A stretch of 36,282 nt of DNA from Phormidium willei BDU 130791 (GCA_001637315.1 LSZA01000038.1:1-36282); one strand, 5' to 3'. Positions 1 to 8,259 are shown, numbered from the stretch's first letter. Numbers and translations: made by a program. The notes: generated by a model from the sequence alone, not told the origin.

Positions 1-33
1 CCATCCCCTCTTGGGAGGGGTTAGGGGTGGGTT
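1..33. repeat. Palindromic dispersed repeat, left window edge
   Basis: CCCCTC at 5-10 pairs perfectly with GAGGGG at 15-20 around a TTGG loop, followed by a G-rich tail to 33 and then a pyrimidine-rich stretch running to the ycf3 start. The first 19 bases are identical to the last 19 bases of the window (36264-36282). This looks like a short palindromic dispersed repeat of the kind common between cyanobacterial genes. The repeat has no coding sense, although an open frame in ycf3's phase begins at the ATG at 34. Confidence 0.7.
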
Positions 34-84
34 ATGCCCCTTGCCCTCTTCCCACTGTTCCCTATTCCCTCAAAAAAACCTCCT

Positions 85-603
85 ATGCCACGGACACAAC
101 GCAACGACAATTTCATCGATAAATCTTTTACAGTGATGGCAGATATCATTCTCAAGATTCTGCCCGCTAAACAATCGGCAAAAGAAGCCTTTGCTTACTA
201 TCGTGATGGGATGTCCGCTCAAGCCGATGGTGAATACGCCGAGGCCATGGACAACTACAAAGAAGCCTTAAAACTTGAAGATGACCCCAACGATCGCAGT
301 TATATTCTCTATAACATGGGTCTGATTTATACGAGCAACGGCGACCATGACCAAGGGCTAGAAAAATATCATGAAGCCCTAGAGTTAAATCCTCGGATGC
401 CCCAAGCCTTTAACAATATCGCGGTGATTTATCAATATCGGGGAGAACGGGCGAAAGAAGAAGGAGATTTCGATGCCTCTGAAGCCTTTTTTGATAAAGC
501 CGCCGATTATTGGAAACAGGCAGTTCGCTTGGCACCCAACAACTACATCGAGGCACAAAACTGGATGAAAACGACGGGTCGTGCCTCGTTAGATGGTTTC
601 TAA
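85..603 (+). CDS. ycf3: Photosystem I assembly protein Ycf3
   Basis: Ycf3 is a thylakoid-associated TPR protein that acts as a chaperone for photosystem I assembly, contacting PsaA/PsaD-type subunits. The 172-residue product begins [20 protein letters not shown], the typical Ycf3 N-terminus, and carries three TPR units at about residues 35-68, 72-105 and 109-152, including the [19 protein letters not shown] segment. Length matches the family (about 170). An upstream in-frame ATG at 34 would add 17 Pro/Leu-rich residues encoded by the adjacent repeat, so I start at 85. No good Shine-Dalgarno sequence precedes it. gatC follows on the same strand after 71 bases. Confidence 0.95.
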   Translation: MPRTQRNDNFIDKSFTVMADIILKILPAKQSAKEAFAYYRDGMSAQADGEYAEAMDNYKEALKLEDDPNDRSYILYNMGLIYTSNGDHDQGLEKYHEALELNPRMPQAFNNIAVIYQYRGERAKEEGDFDASEAFFDKAADYWKQAVRLAPNNYIEAQNWMKTTGRASLDGF

Positions 604-674
604 AAGTCACCCCAATCGAACAGAAACTCACCTAAAAACACAGGTCACATTGCTTTTTAATTCAAGAAATTACC

Positions 675-962
675 ATGAGTCAATTTAATCGTGATGATGT
701 CAAAAAAGTCGCCCATTTGGCTCGTTTACAATTAACAGAAGCTGAAGAAACTCAATTTGCTGGTCAATTAACTGGGATTTTGGACTACTTTGAACAGTTG
801 GAAGAGTTGAATACGGAGAACGTAAAACCGACCGCCCACGCCATTGATATGCGGAATATCACTCGCGTTGATCAGCAAGAATCCTATCCTCATCGGGACG
901 ATTTGTTGGAGTCCGCCCCCGACCGTGAAGATACATTTTTTAAAGTCCCCAAAATTATGTAG
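675..962 (+). CDS. gatC: Asp-tRNA(Asn)/Glu-tRNA(Gln) amidotransferase subunit C
   Basis: GatC is the small subunit of the GatCAB complex, which amidates mischarged Glu-tRNA(Gln) (and Asp-tRNA(Asn)) in the cytoplasm; it wraps around GatA and stabilises it. The 95-residue product has the family hallmarks: the N-terminal DDVKKVAHLARLQLTEAEE helix, the central ILDYFEQLEELNT helix with NVKPTAH after it, and the C-terminal RDD..ESAPDREDTFFKVPKIM tail. Length is normal. gatA and gatB are not in the window. The last 8 bases overlap the end of recJ on the opposite strand, so the two genes are convergent with no space for a separate terminator. Confidence 0.96.
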   Translation: MSQFNRDDVKKVAHLARLQLTEAEETQFAGQLTGILDYFEQLEELNTENVKPTAHAIDMRNITRVDQQESYPHRDDLLESAPDREDTFFKVPKIM

Positions 963-3174
963 TTTGTGATGTAGTCTCTTGCGGTTGGCGATGGCGTTGG
1001 CGGAATTGTTCCTCGCACACCGCATCGAGGAATGGTCGGGCCAGAGATTGGAGATGACGATCGCCGCTGTCATCGGAGATGGCCCTGATGGCGATCGCCT
1101 CGGGACTGGGGAAGTGAACCGAGAAGCCGAGATGACCGAGGCGTTCCAAGCCAATCTCCAGGGGGCGATCGCCAATCCCCAATTTCTCCTGAATGACTTG
1201 GCGTGACCGGGTTTCACCGGTTCGACTAAGATATTTGGCAATCCCAATTAAGGTGAACCAAGTTTGCTGACTGGTTTCGGCTAACTGGTCCATTGAGACG
1301 GGGTCGCCGCTGGCTTGGCCCCAATCAGGCTGGGACATCTCTGAGGCGGACATCTCCAAAGCAATAGACTCGCCACTGGGACGGACATCGATGAGACGAA
1401 CTTGATATTTTGGAATTTTGGCTGAGGTTTTCCAGTTGGTGTTGACGTCGAGTTCAACAATGACATCACAGGGACTTGGGGGAAGTTCCTCTTTATAATG
1501 ACCCCACCAGATTCCCGGAAAGCCCTGATCACAACTAGCGTCTTGCAGTTGGAAATAGGTCATTAGATATTGTAACTTCTGACCCTTGACTCGCAGTCTC
1601 CGGTGATACGCCCCCTGAAACTGGCATTGTCGCAGCAATAAACGAGGGACTGGGTTGCCCATTCCACAGGGTTCGAGGTGTCGTAACTCCTCCGATAAGC
1701 CCTGTCCTAAGTCCGCCACCGTTACCTCTAAGTCATAGTTGAGGATGGGTTGAATGCCACCAAAACGTCCAAGATGATGCAAGAGTTGTTGATTGAGGGC
1801 TTCTCGTAACAGGGGCAAATTCTCTAGGGGAAGGCTTAACCCGGCGGCGAAGGGATGGCCGCCAAAGCGATGCAGGAGATGAGATTGACGGTTGACTAAC
1901 TCATAGAGATCTAAACCCGCCACCGATCGGGCCGATCCTCGGGCAAAGGGAGGGTCACTAAAGGGGTCTTCGCAGAGTAAAAGGGTCGGACGACCCCATT
2001 GGCTGGCGATTTGGCCGGCGACTAAGCCTAAAACTCCCACATCCCATTGGGGATCGCTTAAGACAATGACGCTGGTGGTGGAGAGATCAATCTGTTTGAG
2101 TTGCGTTTCTACGCTTTGCAACACTCGCTGTTGGACTTCTTTGCGGCGATCGTTGGCTTCGTCGGCTTGTTGGGCTAGGAGCCGGCTGCGATCGCCATCT
2201 CGGGAGGTCAACAACTCCACACAAAAGCTGGCATCTCCATAAATGCGACTGACGGCGTTGATGCGTGGCCCGATACCAAAGGATACATCGGTTGGGCGAT
2301 CGCCGTGGCCTTGACAACGTAATAACAGTTCTGTCACCCCTGGATGGGTGGGTGTTGTCAATTGTCGTCGCAGTTGGACTAATCCCCGTTGGGCTAAATA
2401 ACGACAATCTCCCCGTAACTCCACTAAATCGGCAATCAAACCGATGGCGACCAAGTCCAGGAGACTCTCTAAGGGCTGTTGGGGAATCTCCGGTTGGGCG
2501 GCGTAGAGGGCTTCAACTAATTTATAGGCCACAGCCACCCCCGATAAATGATAGAGAGGATGATCCGACGGGAAATGGCGAGGGTTAATGAGGGCAGTGA
2601 CTGGGGGCCGTTGTGGTAACAGAGTATGGTGGTCGGTGACGATGATATCCATGCCCAACTCGGCGGCGTATTGGATTTCGTCGAGATTGGTACTTCCCGT
2701 ATCACAAGTGACGATGAGGTGAATCCCCGCCGCCGCTAACCGCTCAATTCCAGGGCGATTGAGTCCATGAGACTCCGTGAGGCGATTGGGAATGTAGTAG
2801 GACAATTGTGGCGAATCTGGACTACGGTCGAAAAATTGCCCCAGTCCTTCCCAAAGAACGGATGTGGCCGTTACTCCGTCCGCATCGAAATCACCCCAGA
2901 TGGCCACCGGTTCCGAGTGGGCGATCGCTTGTTGGAGACGGGCGATCGCCTGCTGCATTTGGGCCCCAAATGCAGCCGCAGCAGTCGGTCGGTAGTGGTC
3001 TGCATCGAGGAACCCCCGTAAGCCCGAGAGGTCTCGTTGGTCTCGATTCCAAAGGAGTGTTGCCAAGCGTCTCCCCCCAGTAGGGGCGTACTGTTGCACC
3101 GCTCGTACAAACTCATCCGGTGGCGAGTTTGGGGTGCTACAGTGCCAAGAGGCTGGGGGATGTGACCGCTCCAT
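955..3174 (-). CDS. recJ: Single-stranded-DNA-specific exonuclease RecJ
   Basis: RecJ degrades single-stranded DNA 5' to 3' in recombination and repair. The 739-residue protein carries the DHH phosphoesterase core: DFDADG at about residues 95-100 (metal-binding aspartates), CDTGS near 157-161, and the DHH motif at 181-183 in IIVTDHH. The DHHA1 nucleic-acid-binding part shows GRPTLLL, ARGSARSVAGLDLYEL and FGGHPFAAGL. The usual LGPRLNAAGR motif appears as IGPRINAVSR. A C-terminal extension of about 150 residues follows the OB-fold region. Residues 74-86 contain a small duplication, QQAIARLQQAIAH, encoded by two HIP1 sites 21 bases apart. The ATG directly follows the TAG of the upstream STAS gene, so both are probably one transcript. 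Confidence 0.95.
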   Translation of the reverse strand: MERSHPPASWHCSTPNSPPDEFVRAVQQYAPTGGRRLATLLWNRDQRDLSGLRGFLDADHYRPTAAAAFGAQMQQAIARLQQAIAHSEPVAIWGDFDADGVTATSVLWEGLGQFFDRSPDSPQLSYYIPNRLTESHGLNRPGIERLAAAGIHLIVTCDTGSTNLDEIQYAAELGMDIIVTDHHTLLPQRPPVTALINPRHFPSDHPLYHLSGVAVAYKLVEALYAAQPEIPQQPLESLLDLVAIGLIADLVELRGDCRYLAQRGLVQLRRQLTTPTHPGVTELLLRCQGHGDRPTDVSFGIGPRINAVSRIYGDASFCVELLTSRDGDRSRLLAQQADEANDRRKEVQQRVLQSVETQLKQIDLSTTSVIVLSDPQWDVGVLGLVAGQIASQWGRPTLLLCEDPFSDPPFARGSARSVAGLDLYELVNRQSHLLHRFGGHPFAAGLSLPLENLPLLREALNQQLLHHLGRFGGIQPILNYDLEVTVADLGQGLSEELRHLEPCGMGNPVPRLLLRQCQFQGAYHRRLRVKGQKLQYLMTYFQLQDASCDQGFPGIWWGHYKEELPPSPCDVIVELDVNTNWKTSAKIPKYQVRLIDVRPSGESIALEMSASEMSQPDWGQASGDPVSMDQLAETSQQTWFTLIGIAKYLSRTGETRSRQVIQEKLGIGDRPLEIGLERLGHLGFSVHFPSPEAIAIRAISDDSGDRHLQSLARPFLDAVCEEQFRQRHRQPQETTSQTT
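2921..2949. repeat. Two HIP1 sites 21 bp apart inside recJ
   Basis: GCGATCGC occurs at 2921-2928 and again at 2942-2949. HIP1 is the highly iterated palindrome of cyanobacteria. The pair encodes the repeated AIA peptide in RecJ. It is listed as one example; HIP1 copies are scattered through most genes of the window. Confidence 0.85.
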
Positions 3175-3720
3175 CTACTCTCTCCACGTCGTCCACTTCC
3201 TCTCATTAACCGTTTTGTTTGAATGTCGAGAAGGAACGGGAGGGGTTGAAATAACCGGGGCGGCCATCCCATCGCTCACACTCACCTGAGGAATTTGGGA
3301 AATGTCACACTCACCATCGAGGTTGGCGAGATCCAGGGAAGGGTCCTCCTCGGGGGGGACGGTTTGCGGCCGGCCGTATCTCTGGGGCGATCGCCGCTCC
3401 CGCAGCCGGCGTGTTTTGGACGTATCGGCACATCTTGGACAGATGTTGAAGCTTTGAGCTAGATGAGCTGCCTCTAAGGTCATCCTCACAGACTCCGAAA
3501 CATCCCGCAGTAGAAAGTTACAGCTTGCATTCTCGGCTCGACGACGCAGTTCGATGAGTGAGGCCAGGCCATTGCGATCAATATGGTGAATATCCCCGAG
3601 ATCGACAATCCAAGTTTTTTGACCCGCCGCAATGGTCGTCAGAAGTTGTCCTAACTTCCGTTTGAGTTTGGCGGCTCCATGGGCGTTGAGTTTTCCGTGG
3701 GGTCGGAGGACGATGGCCAT
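3175..3720 (-). CDS. STAS-domain protein with C-terminal CPRC segment
   Basis: The first ~98 residues form a STAS domain (anti-sigma-factor antagonist fold): a G-K-L-N opening strand, the hydrophobic WIVDLGDIHHID strand, then a helix with GLASLIELRRRAE. STAS proteins usually act in partner-switching regulation. Where SpoIIAA-type proteins have a phosphorylatable Ser (D-S-S-G), this one has D-R-N-G at 48-51, so serine phosphorylation there is not possible. After the domain comes CPRC (94-97), then a basic and proline-rich tail of about 80 residues. The open frame extends to a TTG at 3750; I use the ATG at 3720 (181 aa). The stop codon abuts the recJ start, suggesting an operon. Binding partner and role are unknown. 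Confidence 0.78.
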   Translation of the reverse strand: MAIVLRPHGKLNAHGAAKLKRKLGQLLTTIAAGQKTWIVDLGDIHHIDRNGLASLIELRRRAENASCNFLLRDVSESVRMTLEAAHLAQSFNICPRCADTSKTRRLRERRSPQRYGRPQTVPPEEDPSLDLANLDGECDISQIPQVSVSDGMAAPVISTPPVPSRHSNKTVNERKWTTWRE

Positions 3721-3862
3721 CGCCGGTTTTGCACTCCCTCGATTGGGCAATCAGGTCTCAAACAACGGTTCAGAAGAGTTCAGACGGGTGGTTCCTTGGC
3801 ATGAAGCCTGAAACAGACGTCAGGAAACCGGGTGCATCCATACTACCGTGAAATTTTGTTGG

Positions 3863-3892
3863 CTTTTAGGCTGTTTTCGATAACTTTGTCAA
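3863..3892 (-). promoter_or_regulatory. Candidate promoter for the STAS-recJ operon
   Basis: On the minus strand a perfect TTGACA (3892-3887) is followed after 18 bases by TAAAAG (3868-3863), 4 of 6 matches to TATAAT. It lies about 140 bases upstream of the ATG at 3720. The -10 element is weak, so this is tentative. Confidence 0.35.
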
Positions 3893-3979
3893 AGTTTCAC
3901 AGAACTTTTAGCTTAGCTTTGCAAACTGGCTCGATTTTAGGGCCGATGGATTAAGCCATTCTTGATTTCCGGGGATTAA

Positions 3980-4010
3980 TGTTGACTTAAAAATCAACAC
4001 TTGTTACACT
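3980..4010 (+). promoter_or_regulatory. Sigma-70 promoter for uppP with embedded inverted repeat
   Basis: TTGACT at 3982-3987 and TACACT at 4005-4010 are separated by exactly 17 bases, a standard group 1 sigma factor promoter, about 100 bases before the uppP ATG. TGTTGA (3980-3985) and TCAACA (3994-3999) form a 6-bp inverted repeat with an 8-base gap that overlaps the -35 element and spacer, placed where a repressor could bind. The promoter is well supported; the operator role is inference. Confidence 0.65.
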
Positions 4011-4108
4011 AAAACCGGTTGTACCCCCAATCTCAAGTTACGATCGCCAACCCCCCATCAGCGGGGACGGTCTTCTAAGATAGGGAAGCTCTGCTGATCT
4101 AAGCCAAC

Positions 4109-5059
4109 ATGACCAGACTTCAATATCGACTGATGATCGGTGTCGCCAGCCTCAGTCTGGCGATCGCCATGTCCCTATCGGGGCCACTCCAGGCTAGCGA
4201 CAATGGCCCCACCCTTGTCACCTGGCAACCCAATGTCTTAGAAGCCATTATCCTAGGGATGGTGCAAGGATTAACGGAATTTATCCCCATCAGCAGTTCC
4301 GCCCACCTAAAAGTGGTCCCTGAATTTCTCGGTTGGGGTGATCCTGGGGCCTCCTTCACCGCCGTGATTCAACTCGGTAGTATTGTGGCCGTGATTTGGT
4401 ACTTTTGGTCTGATTTAATTCAAGTCTTTGGCGGTGGCCTGCGAGCAATTCGCGATCGCAACTCCCAAAGCGAAGACTTTAAAATTGCCCTAGGCATTGT
4501 CATCGGAACCTGTCCCATTGCCATCCTTGGCTTAGTCATCAAATTTGGCTTTCGGGAGTTTTATGAAATCACAGCCCGCAGTTCAGTGGTGATTGCGATC
4601 GTCTCCATTGTTATGGGACTATTACTGGGACTAGCCGAACGCTTTTGTCGTCACAAACGCAACTTTGAACAACTTAACACCCGCGATGGCATTCTGATGG
4701 GATTCGCCCAAGCCTTAGCCCTAATTCCCGGCGTCTCCCGGTCCGGTTCAACCATGACCGCCGGGCTATTTTTGGGCTTAGAACGAGCCACCGCCGCCCG
4801 ATTTTCCTTCCTCTTGGGGTTGCCGGCCATCACCCTAGCCGGACTGGTCGAAATGGGCGACGTGCTCGAGGCCACTCAGGAGGTGGGCCTGTGGCCCCTA
4901 ATAGCCGGTATCCTCTCAGCGGGCGTCTTTTCCTATCTCGCGATCGCCTGGTTAATTAACTATCTCAAAACCCAGAGTACCTGGCTCTTTGTCTGGTACC
5001 GAGTTGCCTTTGGAATTGTAATTTTAGTCGGGCTAAACCTGGGCGTATTGCAACCGTAA
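4109..5059 (+). CDS. uppP: Undecaprenyl-diphosphatase UppP (BacA)
   Basis: UppP is an integral membrane enzyme that dephosphorylates undecaprenyl diphosphate to recycle the lipid carrier for peptidoglycan and polysaccharide synthesis; it also confers bacitracin tolerance. The two signature motifs are present: EFIPISSSAHL (residues 58-68) and PGVSRSGSTM (207-216), with several hydrophobic helices between and after. At 316 residues it is about 40 longer than the E. coli enzyme. The excess lies at the N-terminus, where residues 1-30 look like a signal peptide or extra membrane helix ending in PLQAS. The ATG at 4109 sits behind a good promoter. Overall similarity leaves little doubt about the family. 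Confidence 0.93.
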   Translation: MTRLQYRLMIGVASLSLAIAMSLSGPLQASDNGPTLVTWQPNVLEAIILGMVQGLTEFIPISSSAHLKVVPEFLGWGDPGASFTAVIQLGSIVAVIWYFWSDLIQVFGGGLRAIRDRNSQSEDFKIALGIVIGTCPIAILGLVIKFGFREFYEITARSSVVIAIVSIVMGLLLGLAERFCRHKRNFEQLNTRDGILMGFAQALALIPGVSRSGSTMTAGLFLGLERATAARFSFLLGLPAITLAGLVEMGDVLEATQEVGLWPLIAGILSAGVFSYLAIAWLINYLKTQSTWLFVWYRVAFGIVILVGLNLGVLQP

Positions 5060-5084
5060 TACCAGACCTTAAGCTGTAACCGTG

Positions 5085-7496
5085 ATGAGACAACCTGCCT
5101 CCATCCCCGTCGGGATTTCTGACTTATATACCCTCAATGGACAACGGATCAGCCTCAGTCAAGAACTCGGACGAGGTGGAGAAGGGAGTATTTATGCCAT
5201 TGCCGAACATCCCCAGTGGGTGGCCAAGCTGTACCATGCCAATAAACTCACCCCTAACGGCCTAGCAAAGCTGCATTTGAGTTTACGCTATCCGCCGCAA
5301 AACCCCGCCATCGCCGCTCCTGTTGACTTGTTACTCAATCATCGAGGTCAAGTCTTGGGGTTTATGATGCCACGGGTTCCCCAAGGCTACCCGCTGCACG
5401 ATCTCTATACCCCTCGTACTCGTCGTCAGAAACTCCCCTTTTTCACCTATACCCATCTGCATCGAGTGGCCCGCAATCTCTCCGTGGCCGTGTCGGCGTT
5501 GCATCATCGTGGCTATGTCATTGGTGATGTCAATGAGTCCAACATGTTGGTGAATCCTTCGGCGTTGGTGTTTCTGATTGATACCGACTCCTTTCAAATT
5601 CGCGATCGCCTCTCCGGGGTGGTGTACCGTTGTGGCGTGGGGAAACCTGAGTTTACGCCACCGGAATTGCAGGGTAAACGCTTCGATCGCTGCGATCGCA
5701 CCCCGGCCCAAGATGCCTTTGGCGTGGCGGTTCTGATTTTCCAACTGCTGATGGAAGGAACCCATCCCTTTGATGGAGTCTATCTCAAATCCGGTGAACC
5801 GCCCTTAATTCAAGATCGCATTTTAGCCGGTTACTATCCCTATGGCCAGCGTTCGGTTCCCGTGCGGCCTAAACCCTTTGCCCCACCGTTAACGACCCTG
5901 CATCCCCAGCTACAGTCCCTATTTTTACGCTGTTTCGAGACCGGCCATCAGCGTCCCGAGTATCGTCCCACCGCCGACGAATGGGCCGTGGCCTTAACTC
6001 AAGCCGAACAGTCTCTCATCTCTTGTCAACGGAACCCTCGCCATCGCTATGGAAGCCATTTAGCTCGTTGTCCCTGGTGCGATCGCACGGAAAAACTCGG
6101 CGGACGAGATCCCTTCCCTGGCCCCAATACCATCGTGCCACCGGTCCCGAAACGGCGATCGCGATCCAAACCCAAACCGCCACGACGGGTTGAACCCACC
6201 ATCTACCAGGCCCCACCTCGCCGCTTCGCCCGGCCCAAAAAACCCTTTCGCCGCAATTCTCGTCCTTGGCAAGTGATTATCGGCGGCACTCTCTCTTTAA
6301 TTCTCGGCTATGGTGGTTATCAACAGTGGCAGATTGAACAAGGCCGACAGATGAAGGTGCAAGAAATTGCTCAACTGTATGGTAGCGGCGAATATGAACG
6401 CTGTTTACAGGCGGTACGACAGGTTCCGTTGTCTGTGCGGGAGCGAGTTCAATCTCTCGGCGATCGCTGTCATCTCGGACAGGCCCGACAATTGGTGCGT
6501 TCAGGTCAGTTTAGCGGCGCCTTGGCTGAGTTACGACGACTCGATGATCCGACTTTAGCTCAAGATACCATCGCTCATCTGCATCAGCAGATTGCCTCGG
6601 GACTGTTGCACGAGGCCCAAGCGTTTTATAACCAGGGCAAGCCTGAAACCGCTCTGGCGGTGTTAGACCGGGTTCCTCAAGGGACCCTCAGCCCCGAGCA
6701 ACGGCAGGATTTAGCTCGTCAATGGCAACAGGGGTGGGAGGCGAATCAACGACGATTTGAGGCGGCTCAGGCGGCGCTTGGGGCGCAAAATCCTCAAGGG
6801 GCGATCGCCCAAACTCAGGAGTTGACCACAGACCATTGGCAGGAACAGGGGCAAGACCTTCGCGATCGCGCTTATGGGCAGCTTGTTAACCAGGCTCTCA
6901 GTGAAGATAACCTCAGTCAAGCCGAAATGTGGCTCGAGAAGATCCAAGATTCCCGTCAACGTCACCGCCTCACCTCTCGACTGGGAACGCTGCGCGATCG
7001 CCTAGAGTATGAAGCCAACCGCGAGGCGTTACAACAAGCCTGGGCCGCCCTCTATGATGGGGATTTCCAACTGGCTCAAGAGCGGATGAGTCAGTTAAGT
7101 GGTCACGTCAGCCAACTTGACCGCTTAGGCGATGAACGGCCCGAACATCTCCGCCAAGCTCTCTCGAATTATCGTCAATTGCAAACTTGGTTGATGAGTG
7201 ACGATTGGCAACGGGCGAATACTTGGACTCGTCAACAACTACAACGCTTCGCCAGTCGGCGCATCTCCTGTGAGGAAGTGCAACTGTTGGACCAACTTTG
7301 GAATGAGCAAAGTTCAGGAGAACAGGGGTTGCGGCAACAATTAGAGTATAAACAAGAGCAAGAGATTTTAGGACAACTCAATCTCACTCTTGAGCAACAG
7401 CAACAGTTAAGTCAGATGTATCCCCGGCGGCTCGTGATGGGTCAAACGGGGGCGGATCTCGATTATCGTTTAGCAAATTGTTTGGGGGTAAATTAA
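5085..7496 (+). CDS. Membrane-anchored atypical protein kinase with C-terminal repeats
   Basis: An 803-residue protein. The N-terminal kinase domain (about 10-310) has a glycine loop GRGGEGSIY (29-37), Lys48 in VAKLY, and catalytic loop VIGDVNESN (Asp148, Asn153), in which His-Arg of the usual HRD is replaced. Then come the metal-binding IDTDSF segment (165-170) and GKPEFTPPE in place of APE. This VIGDVNE-type kinase is often found beside PP2C-phosphatase and VWA genes, which are absent here. A zinc-ribbon-like patch (Cys314 and CPWC 329-332) and a basic proline-rich linker precede one membrane segment (about 396-412). The remaining ~390 residues are helical, Gln-rich and TPR-like. Substrates are unknown. 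The ATG at 5085 follows an in-frame GTG at 5082; either could start. uppP ends 25 bases upstream. Confidence 0.85.
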   Translation: MRQPASIPVGISDLYTLNGQRISLSQELGRGGEGSIYAIAEHPQWVAKLYHANKLTPNGLAKLHLSLRYPPQNPAIAAPVDLLLNHRGQVLGFMMPRVPQGYPLHDLYTPRTRRQKLPFFTYTHLHRVARNLSVAVSALHHRGYVIGDVNESNMLVNPSALVFLIDTDSFQIRDRLSGVVYRCGVGKPEFTPPELQGKRFDRCDRTPAQDAFGVAVLIFQLLMEGTHPFDGVYLKSGEPPLIQDRILAGYYPYGQRSVPVRPKPFAPPLTTLHPQLQSLFLRCFETGHQRPEYRPTADEWAVALTQAEQSLISCQRNPRHRYGSHLARCPWCDRTEKLGGRDPFPGPNTIVPPVPKRRSRSKPKPPRRVEPTIYQAPPRRFARPKKPFRRNSRPWQVIIGGTLSLILGYGGYQQWQIEQGRQMKVQEIAQLYGSGEYERCLQAVRQVPLSVRERVQSLGDRCHLGQARQLVRSGQFSGALAELRRLDDPTLAQDTIAHLHQQIASGLLHEAQAFYNQGKPETALAVLDRVPQGTLSPEQRQDLARQWQQGWEANQRRFEAAQAALGAQNPQGAIAQTQELTTDHWQEQGQDLRDRAYGQLVNQALSEDNLSQAEMWLEKIQDSRQRHRLTSRLGTLRDRLEYEANREALQQAWAALYDGDFQLAQERMSQLSGHVSQLDRLGDERPEHLRQALSNYRQLQTWLMSDDWQRANTWTRQQLQRFASRRISCEEVQLLDQLWNEQSSGEQGLRQQLEYKQEQEILGQLNLTLEQQQQLSQMYPRRLVMGQTGADLDYRLANCLGVN

Positions 7497-7506
7497 GGCT
7501 TGTAAA

Positions 7507-8259
7507 TTAAGAGAAGGGGCGATTTTGGGGTTGTATTAAATGGTAGATAAGCAGGATAATTAGGGTTAGAAAAAAACTCAAAATAGCGAATACTAAAAAG
7601 ATGATACCCGCCGTGGCTCCTTCGAGTCCCGCGATATCATAGTAAAAGCGTTGACTGACCCGTAGATCTAGGGTATCGTCAGGGGTGCGATGAAAGATGA
7701 ACTCATAGACGGGATAGCGATCGTTGGCAATTTGTCCCACATTAAAGCCCACCATAATATAATTTTCTCCGGCGGAGTCTTGGGCTTCAATAATAAGTCC
7801 GCGAAAGTTATCAGCGGCGGTTTCGTCATAGCCTGGTTCAATGGGAAAGAGGCGATCGCTGGCGGCGATCGCAGCTTCAATTTCCGTGAGTTTAGAGGGG
7901 TGAATTGTAGGAAAAACTTGATTCAACAAATTCTGATTATACAGAGAAATGAGAACTCTTGAACTATCACAAAAATAGGTATTACAGCGAGTTGAAACAC
8001 AATAGGGCAAGTCCTCGAATAAAGGGGATTGTCGTGACGCCGAACAGTTCCAATTCGATGCAATCTGCAAGCGAGGCGGTGCTGTTGTTTCGGGAGCAAT
8101 AATCGGTGTAATCGATTGAATCGTACTCCAGCGATTGACGATTTTCGGAACTGGAGGTGGGGTCAAAAAATAGCCCCAGTACATCCTTGACAGGGTTAAG
8201 CCTAACCCCGCCGAGAGGATTAACAACGGCACAAATAAACGCAAAAAACGTCGAAACAT
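7507..8259 (-). CDS. Unknown two-pass membrane protein
   Basis: I do not recognise a family in this 250-residue product. A hydrophobic segment lies at about residues 8-24 (LFVPLLILSAGLGLTL) and a longer one near the C-terminus (AGIIFLVFAILSFFLTLIILLIYHLI spans about 216-241), leaving an ~190-residue loop between them, probably periplasmic or lumenal. That loop has four cysteines in a 23-residue stretch (NCS, YCV, RCN, FCD), suggesting disulfide bonds outside the cytoplasm. The start is an ATG at 8259. The gene converges with the kinase gene, the stops being 10 bases apart, and lies downstream of glk on the same strand across a 163-base gap. Confidence 0.7.
   Translation of the reverse strand: MFRRFLRLFVPLLILSAGLGLTLSRMYWGYFLTPPPVPKIVNRWSTIQSITPIIAPETTAPPRLQIASNWNCSASRQSPLFEDLPYCVSTRCNTYFCDSSRVLISLYNQNLLNQVFPTIHPSKLTEIEAAIAASDRLFPIEPGYDETAADNFRGLIIEAQDSAGENYIMVGFNVGQIANDRYPVYEFIFHRTPDDTLDLRVSQRFYYDIAGLEGATAGIIFLVFAILSFFLTLIILLIYHLIQPQNRPFS

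Larger units (their letters stand above)
3721..4108. other. Divergent intergenic region, STAS gene / uppP
   Basis: No gene is seen here. The stretch holds a good sigma-70 type promoter reading right toward uppP (3982-4010), a weaker candidate reading left toward the STAS gene (3863-3892), and AT-rich DNA between about 3840 and 4010. The 3751-3840 part has no recognisable feature. Confidence 0.6.

Noticed and set aside
34..84. N-terminal extension of Ycf3 from an ATG at 34
   Set aside because: It is encoded by the edge of a dispersed repeat and its pyrimidine-rich tail, and Ycf3 normally starts with [10 protein letters not shown], found at 85.
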